NCBI GenBank assembly: GCA_030433215.1
Contig: JAUIMC010000006.1
Coordinates: 1 to 64,000, forward strand
DNA length: 64,000 nucleotides
Source of the DNA: Alphaproteobacteria bacterium
GTDB lineage: Bacteria > Pseudomonadota > Alphaproteobacteria > Caulobacterales > Parvularculaceae
Direction: 5' to 3'
Part shown: positions 26,981 to 35,881 of the stretch, piece by piece
How the letters are laid out: the number at the start of each line of letters is the position of its first letter
How positions within the stretch are numbered: position 1 is the stretch's first letter
Notes under the pieces: generated by a model
Told to the model about the DNA's origin: nothing
Seen by the model: the letters and a program-made list of their open reading frames with translations, nothing else
Databases searched by the model: none
Made by a program: the position numbers and the translations under genes

Positions 26981-27334
26981 TCAATAGTGAATGATGATGC
27001 GCGCGCTCGACGCGGCGGCTGGAATGACGACGGTTTCCGTGAGCGTGACGCCGCAATGCAAAACCGCCATGTCGCGTCCGTCTTCATCGGTGGCGCTCAG
27101 ATCCTGGCCTTCGCCGCAGTCGAGAAAACTGCCGCGTTCCTTTTCCACCACGTAAAGATAGTTCGGCGGCGCCGCGACAAAGGCGCGGTCGGTGATCCCG
27201 CCATGGCCCTCGCCCAGCGCAACGCCGCCCGCCGACGCCCCGGCATTTTGTGCAAGTGCGGCGCCCGGCAAGGTAAACCCGGCGGCCGCGATTGCGGCGG
27301 CGAGATTAAGGATCTGTTTACGTTCGGCACACAT
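26981..27334 (-). CDS. Small exported protein, unknown
   Basis: A 117-residue protein with a signal peptide (AAAIAAAGFTLPGAALAQ, cleavage near residue 29). The mature part has two Cys (DCGEG and HCGVTL) that may form a disulfide, and a C-terminal VVIPAAASSARIIIHY strand. It is encoded convergent to the TIMP-like protein, 12 bases from its stop, and divergent from the ATP-grasp-like gene. No family is recognised. Confidence 0.6.
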   Translation of the reverse strand: MCAERKQILNLAAAIAAAGFTLPGAALAQNAGASAGGVALGEGHGGITDRAFVAAPPNYLYVVEKERGSFLDCGEGQDLSATDEDGRDMAVLHCGVTLTETVVIPAAASSARIIIHY

Positions 27335-27458
27335 GCTCGGGCCGTCGCAAAAGCCGCGCCGTTCGCCGTTTTCCGCGCCTCACGGTTGTTTTATTTCCTT
27401 GTCATCGGCCAAGAAGCCATGTTCATTGCGCCGGGGGCGGTTCCGGGGCGGAGCGTCG

Positions 27459-28394
27459 ATGTCTATTTTTGGCGAGTTTAAAATTAACGGTAATCAGCTC
27501 GTGGCGACCGAAACCGGCGCCGAGATCCCGCTGAACAGCGACTTCGCCAGGGACGCGTTTCGGATCGCGAGTTTTGTCTGGCTGGTGAATGCGCTGCGCG
27601 CGACGCGCATGATGCGCGGCCGCGAACCGCGCGCGCGCATCTCCTTCTTTCCAAGAAAGCCGCGCTCCTATTACGCCATCTGGCCGGTCTGCCAGCTCGC
27701 CGATGTGAAAATCGTCGAGGACCCGGCGGAGGCCGACCTGCATTTCTATTTCGAGGACCGCGAGTTCCTGACCGCCCCGCGCCTCGCGCCGACGCAAAAG
27801 CCCGCTTTCAATGTCGATTGTTTCGACATCCGCAAGAGCGTCGTTTCGCGGGTCTTCGAGGAGGTTTTCGGCTATGCGCTGATCATCGATCCGGCGGTTC
27901 ATGACGGCGTCGCCGTCGAAAAGTCCGAACGCAACGGCAAGCATGACGGACGCATCATCCAATGCCCGCTTACCGTGAAAAGGCCCGGCCATGTCTATCA
28001 GCGCATGATCGAGAACACCTTCGACGGCCGCGAGCATGTGGACATCAGAACGCCCATCGTCGGCGGCAAGACAACGCCTTATGTCTTCTTAAAAAAACGC
28101 ACGCGCGACTTGCGGTTCACGAATGAAAATCACCGCGTGGACCTGGCGCCCATCGACGCCATGCTCTCCGGCGACGAACAGGAAAAGATCGCCGCCTTCG
28201 CCGCCGCCATGCATCTCGATTTCGGCGGGCTCGACATTCTGCGCGACCGCCATGACGGGCGCATCTATATCGTCGACGCCAACAAGACCGATATGGGCCC
28301 GCCTGCGGCCATGAGCGCGCAGAACAAGCTCACGGCCTTCCGCGCCCTGGCGGAGGCCTTCGCCGCCGCTATCGACACCAAGCTCGCGAAATAA
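27459..28394 (+). CDS. Conserved hypothetical protein with ATP-grasp-like end
   Basis: A 311-residue soluble protein. The C-terminus, DGRIYIVDANKTDMGPP, resembles the metal- and nucleotide-binding end of ATP-grasp enzymes (a D-x-N motif), preceded by LDFGGLDILRDR. The N-terminal half has a WPVCQLADVKIVEDPAEADLHFYFED strand region, as in proteins that read a sugar or peptide substrate. The start at ATG 27459 is supported by CGGAG 5-9 bases upstream. No function can be named. The MBL hydrolase follows after 84 bases. Confidence 0.65.
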   Translation: MSIFGEFKINGNQLVATETGAEIPLNSDFARDAFRIASFVWLVNALRATRMMRGREPRARISFFPRKPRSYYAIWPVCQLADVKIVEDPAEADLHFYFEDREFLTAPRLAPTQKPAFNVDCFDIRKSVVSRVFEEVFGYALIIDPAVHDGVAVEKSERNGKHDGRIIQCPLTVKRPGHVYQRMIENTFDGREHVDIRTPIVGGKTTPYVFLKKRTRDLRFTNENHRVDLAPIDAMLSGDEQEKIAAFAAAMHLDFGGLDILRDRHDGRIYIVDANKTDMGPPAAMSAQNKLTAFRALAEAFAAAIDTKLAK

Positions 28395-28478
28395 GTCTTC
28401 ATGCAAGGATGGCGTTCGGTTGGTTGAGGCCTCATATAGGGCCGAACAAACCGAAACCGAGAAGCAGACCCTCTTTCA

Positions 28479-29396
28479 ATGGCCTCCATTCCTTTCGTCA
28501 AAGACATCGATTTCACCTATGGCGCCGCCGACCGCGTCGCGCCCGGCGTGCGCCGCGTCATCGCGAACAATCCAGGCCCCTACACCTATACGGGCAGCGG
28601 AACCTATATTGTCGGCGAAGGCGACGTTGCGGTCATCGATCCGGGTCCGGATGATGACGCGCATCTCGAGGCGCTCCTATCGGAACTGAAAGACGAACGC
28701 GTCAGCCATATTCTCATCACCCACACTCATCGCGACCATTGCGGGCTGGCGATGAAGTTCGCGGCGGCAACCGGCGCGCCGCTTTATGGCTTCAGCGCCC
28801 ACCCGGTGAAAGAAAAGGAACATGACGCCCCGGCGCTCGACGAAGGCGCGGATTATTCATACGCCCCGGACGAACGCATCGGCGACGGCGCGGTCATCGA
28901 GGGGCCTGATTGGCGCATCGAAGCCGTGCACACGCCCGGCCATCTGTCGAACCATCTTTGTTTCGCCCTGCCGCAGCAAAAGGCCCTCTTCACCGGGGAC
29001 CACATCATGGGCTGGGCGACGACCGTGGTGGCGCCGCCCGACGGCGATATGAACGCCTATCTAGGCAGCCTCGACACGCTGCTCGCCCGCGACGACGCAG
29101 TTTACTACCCCACTCATGGCGCGCCCATCGAGAACCCGAAACGCTTCGTGCGCGCGGTGAAAACCCACCGCCTGATGCGCGACGCGCAGATCATGGAACA
29201 GCTCAAAAAAGGCCGCACGGACATCAAGTCGATCACCGCGGCCATGTATTCGGATGTAGACAAACGCCTGCACGGCGCGGCGGCGCTCAATGTGCTGGCG
29301 CATCTCATCCGGCTCACGAAAAACGGCGCCGTCATTTCTGACGGCGCCGCAACCATGAACGCGCGCTATGCGCTGAAAGACGGGAACGCGGGTTAG
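28479..29396 (+). CDS. MBL-fold metallo-hydrolase (LACTB2-like)
   Basis: A 305-residue metallo-beta-lactamase-fold enzyme. ITHTHRDHCGL provides the HxHxDH zinc motif, TPGHLSNHLCF the next His, FTGDHIMGW the bridging Asp, and PTHGAPI the final His. A C-terminal winged-helix-like part (MYSDVDKRLHGAAALNVLAHLIRL) resembles the LACTB2 group, which has nuclease or thioesterase-like hydrolase members. A glyoxalase II role is possible but less likely. Its stop overlaps the stop of the convergent downstream gene by 4 nt. Confidence 0.87.
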   Translation: MASIPFVKDIDFTYGAADRVAPGVRRVIANNPGPYTYTGSGTYIVGEGDVAVIDPGPDDDAHLEALLSELKDERVSHILITHTHRDHCGLAMKFAAATGAPLYGFSAHPVKEKEHDAPALDEGADYSYAPDERIGDGAVIEGPDWRIEAVHTPGHLSNHLCFALPQQKALFTGDHIMGWATTVVAPPDGDMNAYLGSLDTLLARDDAVYYPTHGAPIENPKRFVRAVKTHRLMRDAQIMEQLKKGRTDIKSITAAMYSDVDKRLHGAAALNVLAHLIRLTKNGAVISDGAATMNARYALKDGNAG

Positions 29397-29767
29397 GCGT
29401 TCTCTTTCTTGTATTTCTTGTCGAATTTCTGCCAGTCCTTGACCATCTTGGTCTCGACTTCGACGGTGCGGTTATATTCGTCGAGGGCGGCCTGGCGGGG
29501 CTCGACCTCGAGCTCCTCGTTCTGGCTGACCGCGGTCAGGCATTCGCGATATTCGTTAAGCTTGCCCTGGAAGCCCTTGATCTCCTCGATCGTCGCCGAG
29601 CGGTCCTCAGCGGACGCCGCTTTCGGATCGGGCATCTCCGGCGCGGCCTTCATGAGCTTGCACTCGCCCACCTGCGCCACCGGTTCGACCGTTTCCTCTT
29701 CCTGGGCATAGGCCGCGCCCGCCAGGGCCATCAGGCCTGCTGTCGCCGCCATCATCGCTTTTTTCAT
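29393..29767 (-). CDS. Small exported coiled-coil protein, unknown
   Basis: A 124-residue protein with a signal peptide (AAMMAATAGLMALAGAAYAQ-like). The mature region is charged and helical, ending KMVKDWQKFDKKYKKENA, with two Cys (GECKLM and RECLTA). AGGAAGGAG lies just before ATG 29767, making this start preferable to the frame-open extension to 29857. It is probably periplasmic. The pattern resembles small alphaproteobacterial exported proteins of unknown function. Confidence 0.65.
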   Translation of the reverse strand: MKKAMMAATAGLMALAGAAYAQEEETVEPVAQVGECKLMKAAPEMPDPKAASAEDRSATIEEIKGFQGKLNEYRECLTAVSQNEELEVEPRQAALDEYNRTVEVETKMVKDWQKFDKKYKKENA

Positions 29768-29932
29768 TAAGGGTCTCCTTCCTGAACTCATAAATCGCCG
29801 CCCCCTCCGCCGGGGCCCAGCCGCCGCACCATAAGGCCAAGCGGCCGCGCGGCGCAAATTCCCTTGCGGCTTTCTCTCTTAAAGTCTTGCAATATCGGGC
29901 CAAATGGGAGCCCCGGACCATGGGAAGCTATT

Positions 29933-30196
29933 TCAGCGCCAGAGATAAAACGCATAATAGCCAATAATCCCCAAGACTATTGCGCCGCCTAACATCCGAA
30001 AGAGGACAGCCTGATCCCATTTTTGGGATATTAGAACATGGAACGAAAGAAAGCCGCCAGACAGGGAAAGCAAGAAGCCCCCCACAACGGTTAGCTCTGC
30101 ATTGTCCATATGCTCAGTAATTGGCGCTTCAGGCGATGTTGAGTAAGAAACATACAAGCCGGCGCAAAACGCAATCATAGTAATAGCCAAGGGCAA
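29933..30196 (-). CDS. Small membrane protein, unknown, AT-rich
   Basis: An 87-residue protein with three hydrophobic helices (about 3-18, 34-56, 66-85). The coding sequence is visibly AT-richer than its neighbours, suggesting a recent acquisition. The start is uncertain: TTG 30196 follows AAGGGG by 5 bases, and ATG 30178 would give an 81-residue product without a clear RBS. No family recognised. The TerB-like gene lies upstream, 41 bases away on the same strand. Confidence 0.5.
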   Translation of the reverse strand: MPLAITMIAFCAGLYVSYSTSPEAPITEHMDNAELTVVGGFLLSLSGGFLSFHVLISQKWDQAVLFRMLGGAIVLGIIGYYAFYLWR

Positions 30197-30237
30197 CGCC
30201 GCCCCTTGCTAGACCCAAATGAGCTTCTGCTTGGAAA

Positions 30238-30756
30238 TCATTCAGCCAGCAAGACCCGCCGCGCCTCGGCAATGAGGCGGCGCTGAACGTCCGCTGGCGA
30301 ACCTTCGATTTCCGCCGTGCGTTCGAGGAGATCGACGAACTGCTTTTTCTCCTCATCGGTGCAGACCTCAAGGACCGGGCGCAGGATCTTGCGCACGCTG
30401 TTGCCGGCGTCGTTGATCTGCCCGACGGCCATGCGCCCGAAGGCGTAGAGCCCTTGCGCGGTTTCCTCATCGGCCTCGAAGGTCTCGCGCATGCCGTCGA
30501 CGATCCCCGCCATCTGGCGGTCGGTGACGGCGCCGTCATAAGCGGCCATCTGATAGAGGAGAACAGCGGCGGCCTCGCGCGGATCGGACAGGTTTTCGAT
30601 GAGACGCTGATCGACGCGGCGGTTCCACTTGCCCCGGCGGATGACGCCTGTGACGTCGCGCACCGTGTCGCGCCCCGCGCCCGCCGCATTGACGAAATGC
30701 GTGAAAGCCCAGAAGGCCGCAGCCAGTGCGCCGAGGATGGCGATGATGATGTGCAT
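30238..30756 (-). CDS. TerB-like domain protein with N-terminal membrane anchor
   Basis: A 172-residue protein: a membrane helix near 3-24 (IIAILGALAAAFWAFTHFV), then an all-helical TerB/DjlA-N-like domain with AAAVLLYQMAAYDGAVTDRQM and a regular acidic pattern. TerB domains bind metal (Ca2+ or Mn2+) through acidic residues and are found in tellurite-resistance and stress systems, but no other ter genes are nearby. The function here is unknown. It lies on the minus strand between pdxH and the AT-rich membrane gene. Confidence 0.75.
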   Translation of the reverse strand: MHIIIAILGALAAAFWAFTHFVNAAGAGRDTVRDVTGVIRRGKWNRRVDQRLIENLSDPREAAAVLLYQMAAYDGAVTDRQMAGIVDGMRETFEADEETAQGLYAFGRMAVGQINDAGNSVRKILRPVLEVCTDEEKKQFVDLLERTAEIEGSPADVQRRLIAEARRVLLAE

Positions 30757-30868
30757 GGGCGTCTCTCCCCCGCAGTCGCATCAAGACTAGGCGAATGCGG
30801 CGCGGGCGGCAATCAGCAAAAGCCGCTTCGTCCGAAGGGGAAAGCGGGGCGGATTCAGGAGCAAAGCA

Positions 30869-31525
30869 TCAAGGATAAAGATGCTCTTTGGTCCAGCCGC
30901 TCTCGAGGTCCTTGCGGGCGTATAAAAGCCGTTCGTGGAGGCGGAAGGGCCGGTTCACCCAGAATTCGATCTCTACCGGCTTTACTCTGTATCCGGACCA
31001 GTGCGGCGGGCGGGGAATCTCCCCAAGGCCGAATTTCGCGGTCTTCGCCGCCACGGCTTTTTCCAGCGCGAAGCGGCCTTCCATGGGGCGCGATTGCTGC
31101 GAGGCCCAGGCGCCGATGCGCGCGCCGCGCGCGCGGCTCGCGAAATAGGCGTCGGCCTCCTCGTCGCTCACCAGCTCCACCTCCCCGCGAAACCGCACCT
31201 GGCGGCGGATCGATTTCCAGTGGAAGACGATGGCGGCTTTCGGATTGGCGGCGAGCTCACGGCCCTTGGCGCTTTCCAGATTGGTGTAGAAAGTCAGCCC
31301 GCAGGCGTCGATGTCCTTCAGGAGCACCATGCGCACATCGGGCAGCCCGGTCTCGTCCACGGTGGCGAGCGCCATGGCGTTGGCGTCGTTCGGCTCTTTC
31401 TTATGGGCGAGCGCCAGCCAGTCGGCGAACAGCGCGATCGGGTCCTCGATGGTGAAAACGTCGCCCTGATCCTGGTCGACAGCATAGGCCTCTTCAGAAG
31501 GGCTCGGGGGGATGAGATCGGACAT
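30869..31525 (-). CDS. pdxH: Pyridoxamine 5'-phosphate oxidase
   Basis: A 218-residue FMN enzyme that makes pyridoxal 5'-phosphate from the pyridoxine or pyridoxamine phosphates. Motifs: [56 protein letters not shown] and the C-terminal RLHERLLY. The start at ATG 31525 is preferred because GAGG lies about 8 bases upstream; an in-frame start eight codons earlier is also possible. The divergent gene is aroC. Confidence 0.95.
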   Translation of the reverse strand: MSDLIPPSPSEEAYAVDQDQGDVFTIEDPIALFADWLALAHKKEPNDANAMALATVDETGLPDVRMVLLKDIDACGLTFYTNLESAKGRELAANPKAAIVFHWKSIRRQVRFRGEVELVSDEEADAYFASRARGARIGAWASQQSRPMEGRFALEKAVAAKTAKFGLGEIPRPPHWSGYRVKPVEIEFWVNRPFRLHERLLYARKDLESGWTKEHLYP

Positions 31526-31643
31526 GTCGGCACCTCGGAGGCCCCCCATGACCGGAATGACCGGGATGGCCGGGGCGTTAGGAAATCGCTACGGATATGG
31601 CTATAAGCTCACCCGCACGGGAAGCGATTAATACGGAAAAGGC

Positions 31644-32741
<1,098 letters not shown>

Positions 32742-32888
32742 CCCTTTATTTCTTAGGGTATTATATCGTTGACAAACCCAAGGAACATCAGGGGCTTGCA
32801 CTAGGCGATTCGGAGCACTTCTTTCCGGCCCGACTCTGGCCTAGCCTGCCCCCATGATTCCCATGGCCCCAAAAACCGACGTTTTCGC

Positions 32889-33464
32889 ATGGTGCGAAGA
32901 CCACGGGCTGTTTGGGGCACAACTTACCCGTTTGGCGTTGATGCCGAGGACAACTTCTACTTGAGCTGCTTTGTCAGCTGCTTTCGGGCGGATTGCGCCA
33001 AGGAATGCCAGATTTTAGACGGCGCCTACAGCAGCAACGCGAAGGGGGTTCGCGCCGTCCTGTCCGGCGATTTGCCCACCGAAGTCCGCGAGGCCCTAGC
33101 CGAACTGGCCAGACAATTACAGGCCGGGAAGATCACGCCCGAAAAGGCCCAAGAAGAGGCAGAGAAAATAACTCCCAAAGCCAAGGGGCTTTTTAATATA
33201 GGGGGCATGGCAGACGGGCCCCGGGCCGCCATTCTCGCGGCGATCATTACCATCGGAGGCGGAGTCATTGGGGCCGGAATTAACACTTATGGAGACATCA
33301 GAAGCGCCCAAATTCAGGCCAAAGCAACAATTGAAGCCGCAAATATCAGCGCCAAAGCCTCTCTGCTTAATTCAACATCCCGGAGGGCGGCAATTCAAAC
33401 GCCCCCAACACCAAGGCTGAAACCAGAAGCGCCCCGGAAAAAAGACCCAAAGGCACCCCGATAG
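32889..33464 (+). CDS. Hypothetical protein, possibly 5'-frameshifted
   Basis: A 191-residue frame in an AT-richer region. It has a Cys-rich start (SCFVSCFRADCAKEC), an EVREALAELARQL..ITPEKAQEEAEKI helical part, a Gly-rich hydrophobic stretch near 115-130 (AAILAAIITIGGGVIGAGI) and a basic Pro/Lys tail. No family is recognised. The first 8-9 residues are doubtful: the overlapping frame from ATG 32854 encodes a sensible lead (TDVFAWCEDHGLF) that ends where this frame becomes protein-like near 32911, as after a one-base change. The 3' end lies 104 bases before a small opposite-strand gene. Confidence 0.5.
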   Translation: MVRRPRAVWGTTYPFGVDAEDNFYLSCFVSCFRADCAKECQILDGAYSSNAKGVRAVLSGDLPTEVREALAELARQLQAGKITPEKAQEEAEKITPKAKGLFNIGGMADGPRAAILAAIITIGGGVIGAGINTYGDIRSAQIQAKATIEAANISAKASLLNSTSRRAAIQTPPTPRLKPEAPRKKDPKAPR

Positions 33465-33513
33465 TTAGGCCAATCGAGAAACCCCAAAAATGATCGCTGA
33501 TTTTTCGGGCCAT

Positions 33514-33537
33514 TAAAAAAACCCGCATTTCGGCGGG
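33514..33537 (-). terminator. Intrinsic terminator for the small minus-strand gene
   Basis: CCCGC (33522-33526) and GCGGG (33533-33537) form a hairpin that is followed on the minus strand by a run of seven T (plus-strand A at 33514-33520). It lies 31 bases beyond the TAA of the small gene ending at 33569, and nothing else transcribes leftward here. Confidence 0.75.
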
Positions 33538-33568
33538 CTCCCTCTACTTTCTACTATTGGGCAGAAGT

Positions 33569-33748
33569 TTACTCGCCGGATGACTTCTCAGACGGCTTTT
33601 TCTTTGGTCCTTTATTGCCTTTGGGCTTGGCGATTCGTTTCAATTTTTCGTCAAATGCCTCTTCTTCGTCCTCGCACTCCGCTTCGCGGGCAAGGTCTTC
33701 GAACTTTTGTTCTGGCTTTTGGGTTTCATCTGGGCTTTCGAAATGCAA
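33569..33748 (-). CDS. Small charged protein, divergent to DUF3800 gene (TTG start)
   Basis: The frame encodes 59 residues from TTG 33748: an acidic helix (KFEDLAREAECEDEEEAFDEKL) then a basic Lys/Pro tail (IAKPKGNKGPKKKPSEKS). The composition looks protein-like and resembles small alphaproteobacterial orphan proteins I recall only in general shape. The frame has no ATG; the TTG start overlaps the ATG region of the divergent DUF3800 gene by 6 bases. Support comes from the terminator immediately downstream. A regulatory or partner role with the DUF3800 protein is possible. Start and function are uncertain. Confidence 0.45.
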   Translation of the reverse strand: MHFESPDETQKPEQKFEDLAREAECEDEEEAFDEKLKRIAKPKGNKGPKKKPSEKSSGE

Positions 33749-34606
33749 CTCGAATATGACTATATAGCCTATATTGATGAGGCTGGCGATGACGGCTTAT
33801 CGGCGGTGAAGCCACTATCGGACCCAGGTTCAAGCGAATGGCTCATCCTCTCAGCGGTTGTAATTCGTCGCAAAAATGAGAGCAACGTTGGGTCGTGGGT
33901 ATCCGATTTAACACGGCAATTCAAAAATCACCAACGGCGCGGCATACACTTCACAAATCTTATTCCTGAAAAGAGGCGCATGGCCTGCATGGCGCTGGCG
34001 CAAAGGGAGGTTCGCCTTTTCGTCGTGGCTTCCAACAAAAAGAACATGCAAGGCTATGACAATCCCGCCGCCGCCCAGATCCCATCAAGTAATTGGTTCT
34101 ACTGCTGGCTAACTCGCGTACTCTTAGAGCGCGTAACCACATTTGTTAAATATCAATCACTCAAAGAATTTGGTGAACCGCGAAAATTGCGAATAGAATA
34201 CAGTGCGCGCGGAGGTTTGAGCTATTCTCAAATGGCGGCCTATTACGAGTGGATGCGCCTCAAGAAAAATCAATTTCTTCCTTGGGGCCGCGTTCATTTT
34301 GACGTCATGTCAATGGATTTATTGAAAGTCTATCCGCATACAGAGCGTGCCGGCTTGCAATGGGCAGATGTCGCCGCCGGAGCCTTTTTTAAAGCTTGTG
34401 ACTACGTTGATACTGGCGCATGCGATCCGCAATTCGCAAAATTGCTTAAACCAAGAATGGGGCACGCCTCAGGTTTGGTTGCCGGTTTTGGTCTGAAATT
34501 GATGCCCAAAATGAAGATGGCCAACTTGACGCAAGAGCAGGCCGAAATTTTCCATTTCTATGGCTATCCTAGGCAGTGGTGGGACCCGGAGTCGTTTTCC
34601 CGCTAG
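33743..34606 (+). CDS. DUF3800 domain protein
   Basis: A 287-residue protein opening with the DUF3800 signature YIAYIDEAGDDG, whose Asp residues resemble an RNase H-like metal site. It continues with LILSAVVI and ends with a QWADVAAGAFFKACDY block, typical of the family's C-terminal part. The family is of unknown function and is common in mobile elements and defence-rich regions. The ATG at 33743 is used because the open frame upstream would need a TTG. It lies inside an AT-richer insert and shares its 5' end with a small opposite-strand gene. No integrase is visible. Confidence 0.8.
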   Translation: MQLEYDYIAYIDEAGDDGLSAVKPLSDPGSSEWLILSAVVIRRKNESNVGSWVSDLTRQFKNHQRRGIHFTNLIPEKRRMACMALAQREVRLFVVASNKKNMQGYDNPAAAQIPSSNWFYCWLTRVLLERVTTFVKYQSLKEFGEPRKLRIEYSARGGLSYSQMAAYYEWMRLKKNQFLPWGRVHFDVMSMDLLKVYPHTERAGLQWADVAAGAFFKACDYVDTGACDPQFAKLLKPRMGHASGLVAGFGLKLMPKMKMANLTQEQAEIFHFYGYPRQWWDPESFSR

Positions 34607-34872
34607 CCCTTAGCCCGACGTCAATCGTGTCAAGCGTGCCAGCGAAAGCCATGGGAATTGAACTACCCACAACTCGAACATCCGGCGTCCCCACCTACTC
34701 CACTGTACTCTATATGCGTACATAAAACAAGATTCATGTATAAGAATCAATGTTTTAGGTAACCTATTGATCAGGCGCCGATTTTTTCTTCGTCAGCCCG
34801 TCAATACGTCAGCCGCTTGCTGGAGATACCGGAAAGCAGGGCATCCGTCCGTTCCATGTCCTTCAAAACGCT
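34607..34872. other. AT-rich gap, right edge of the insert
   Basis: Contains no credible gene. The sequence remains AT-rich (for example around GATTCATGTATAAGAATCAATG) until GC-rich sequence returns near 34790. A GTTCAATTCCC-like word on the minus strand recalls a tRNA T-arm, but no tRNA can be folded around it. Confidence 0.4.
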
Positions 34873-35766
34873 CTAGCGGCAGGTCCGATTCAGCCAGTCG
34901 GTGATCTCATGGGAAAGCGCAATCCGGCTCCATGAAAAGGAATGGTCCGCATCAAGGCGCCATTCGGTCATATGAATGTCGCGCGCATCCAGAAACGCCT
35001 TCATATGCGCTTCGTGTACGGATATATCCACCGCCTGGTCGCGTTCGCCCGCGATAAGAAAGACATGTTTGCCGGCAAGCTGCGGCGCCAATAGCCGGTT
35101 GTCGAAGCTGTCGCCGGCGGCGGCGAGTTCGGCGACGGCCGTATCGCCGTTAAAGCCGTTCAGCATGATGAGCTGGTCCGAATAGGCTTTGAAGTCCTCC
35201 AGCGCGTCCGGGTCTGAATTGGCGAGCGCGGCGCGATCGCCGAAATTCGCGGCGGCGAGCCCGACAATACATGTCACCTTAGGGTCGCGGGCGCCGCCAT
35301 GGAGGGCCAGAAACCCGCCCATGGAATGGCCGACCAGCGCGATGCGCTCCGGATCGACGCGCAGATGATCGTTCGCCGGGTCGCGCAGGAAAGCGAGCGC
35401 CGAGGCGACGTCTTCAATCGCATTGCCGAAACTGAATGTTCCCTGCGATCCCCAGGCCCCGCGATAATGGAAAAACAGCACGTTCCACCCCGCGCGGCGA
35501 AACGCCTGCGCGAGATCGAGATTTTTCTCATTGCCCGGAAAACCGTGCAGCAAAAGCACAGTCGGATGGGGGCCCGGCCCGTCGGCCAGATAGATGTGAC
35601 CGTTCATGCGCGCGCCGTGCGAGTCGAGTCCGAGCTCGATAACGCCCGGCGGATAGTCCTCGTCAATCGTCTCAGGATCCTCGACCACGGCGGCAACATG
35701 CGCGGCGGCGGGACTGTCGTCGCAGGCGGCGAGCGCCAACGCCATGAACAGCAAGAAAATCCGCAT
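34873..35766 (-). CDS. Alpha/beta hydrolase lipoprotein
   Basis: A 297-residue protein with lipoprotein signal MRIFLLFMALALAAC (lipidated Cys 15). The hydrolase core has LLLHGFPGNEKN, the nucleophile elbow VGHSMGGF, and a late DADHSFSW with the catalytic His. This resembles dienelactone- or peptidase-type S9/BAAT-like esterases; the substrate is unknown. ATG 35766 is chosen because the lipobox follows it directly and a GGGGGA stretch precedes it. It is divergent from the next hydrolase, with 115 bases between starts. Confidence 0.82.
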   Translation of the reverse strand: MRIFLLFMALALAACDDSPAAAHVAAVVEDPETIDEDYPPGVIELGLDSHGARMNGHIYLADGPGPHPTVLLLHGFPGNEKNLDLAQAFRRAGWNVLFFHYRGAWGSQGTFSFGNAIEDVASALAFLRDPANDHLRVDPERIALVGHSMGGFLALHGGARDPKVTCIVGLAAANFGDRAALANSDPDALEDFKAYSDQLIMLNGFNGDTAVAELAAAGDSFDNRLLAPQLAGKHVFLIAGERDQAVDISVHEAHMKAFLDARDIHMTEWRLDADHSFSWSRIALSHEITDWLNRTCR

Positions 35767-35881
35767 CAAGAGTCCCCCAGAATGAAAAACCAAGCGTGCC
35801 AAATGTTTCCGGACCTGTCTATCTGGCGCGCCCTGCTCAACAGCGTTGGCCGGGCGGCGCTCACGCGGTAAAAAAGACGCC

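Noticed and set aside
34645-34680. tRNA-like T-arm word (GTTCAATTCCC on the minus strand)
   Set aside because: No acceptor, D-arm or anticodon arm can be paired around it; at most a chance or a decayed remnant at the insert edge.
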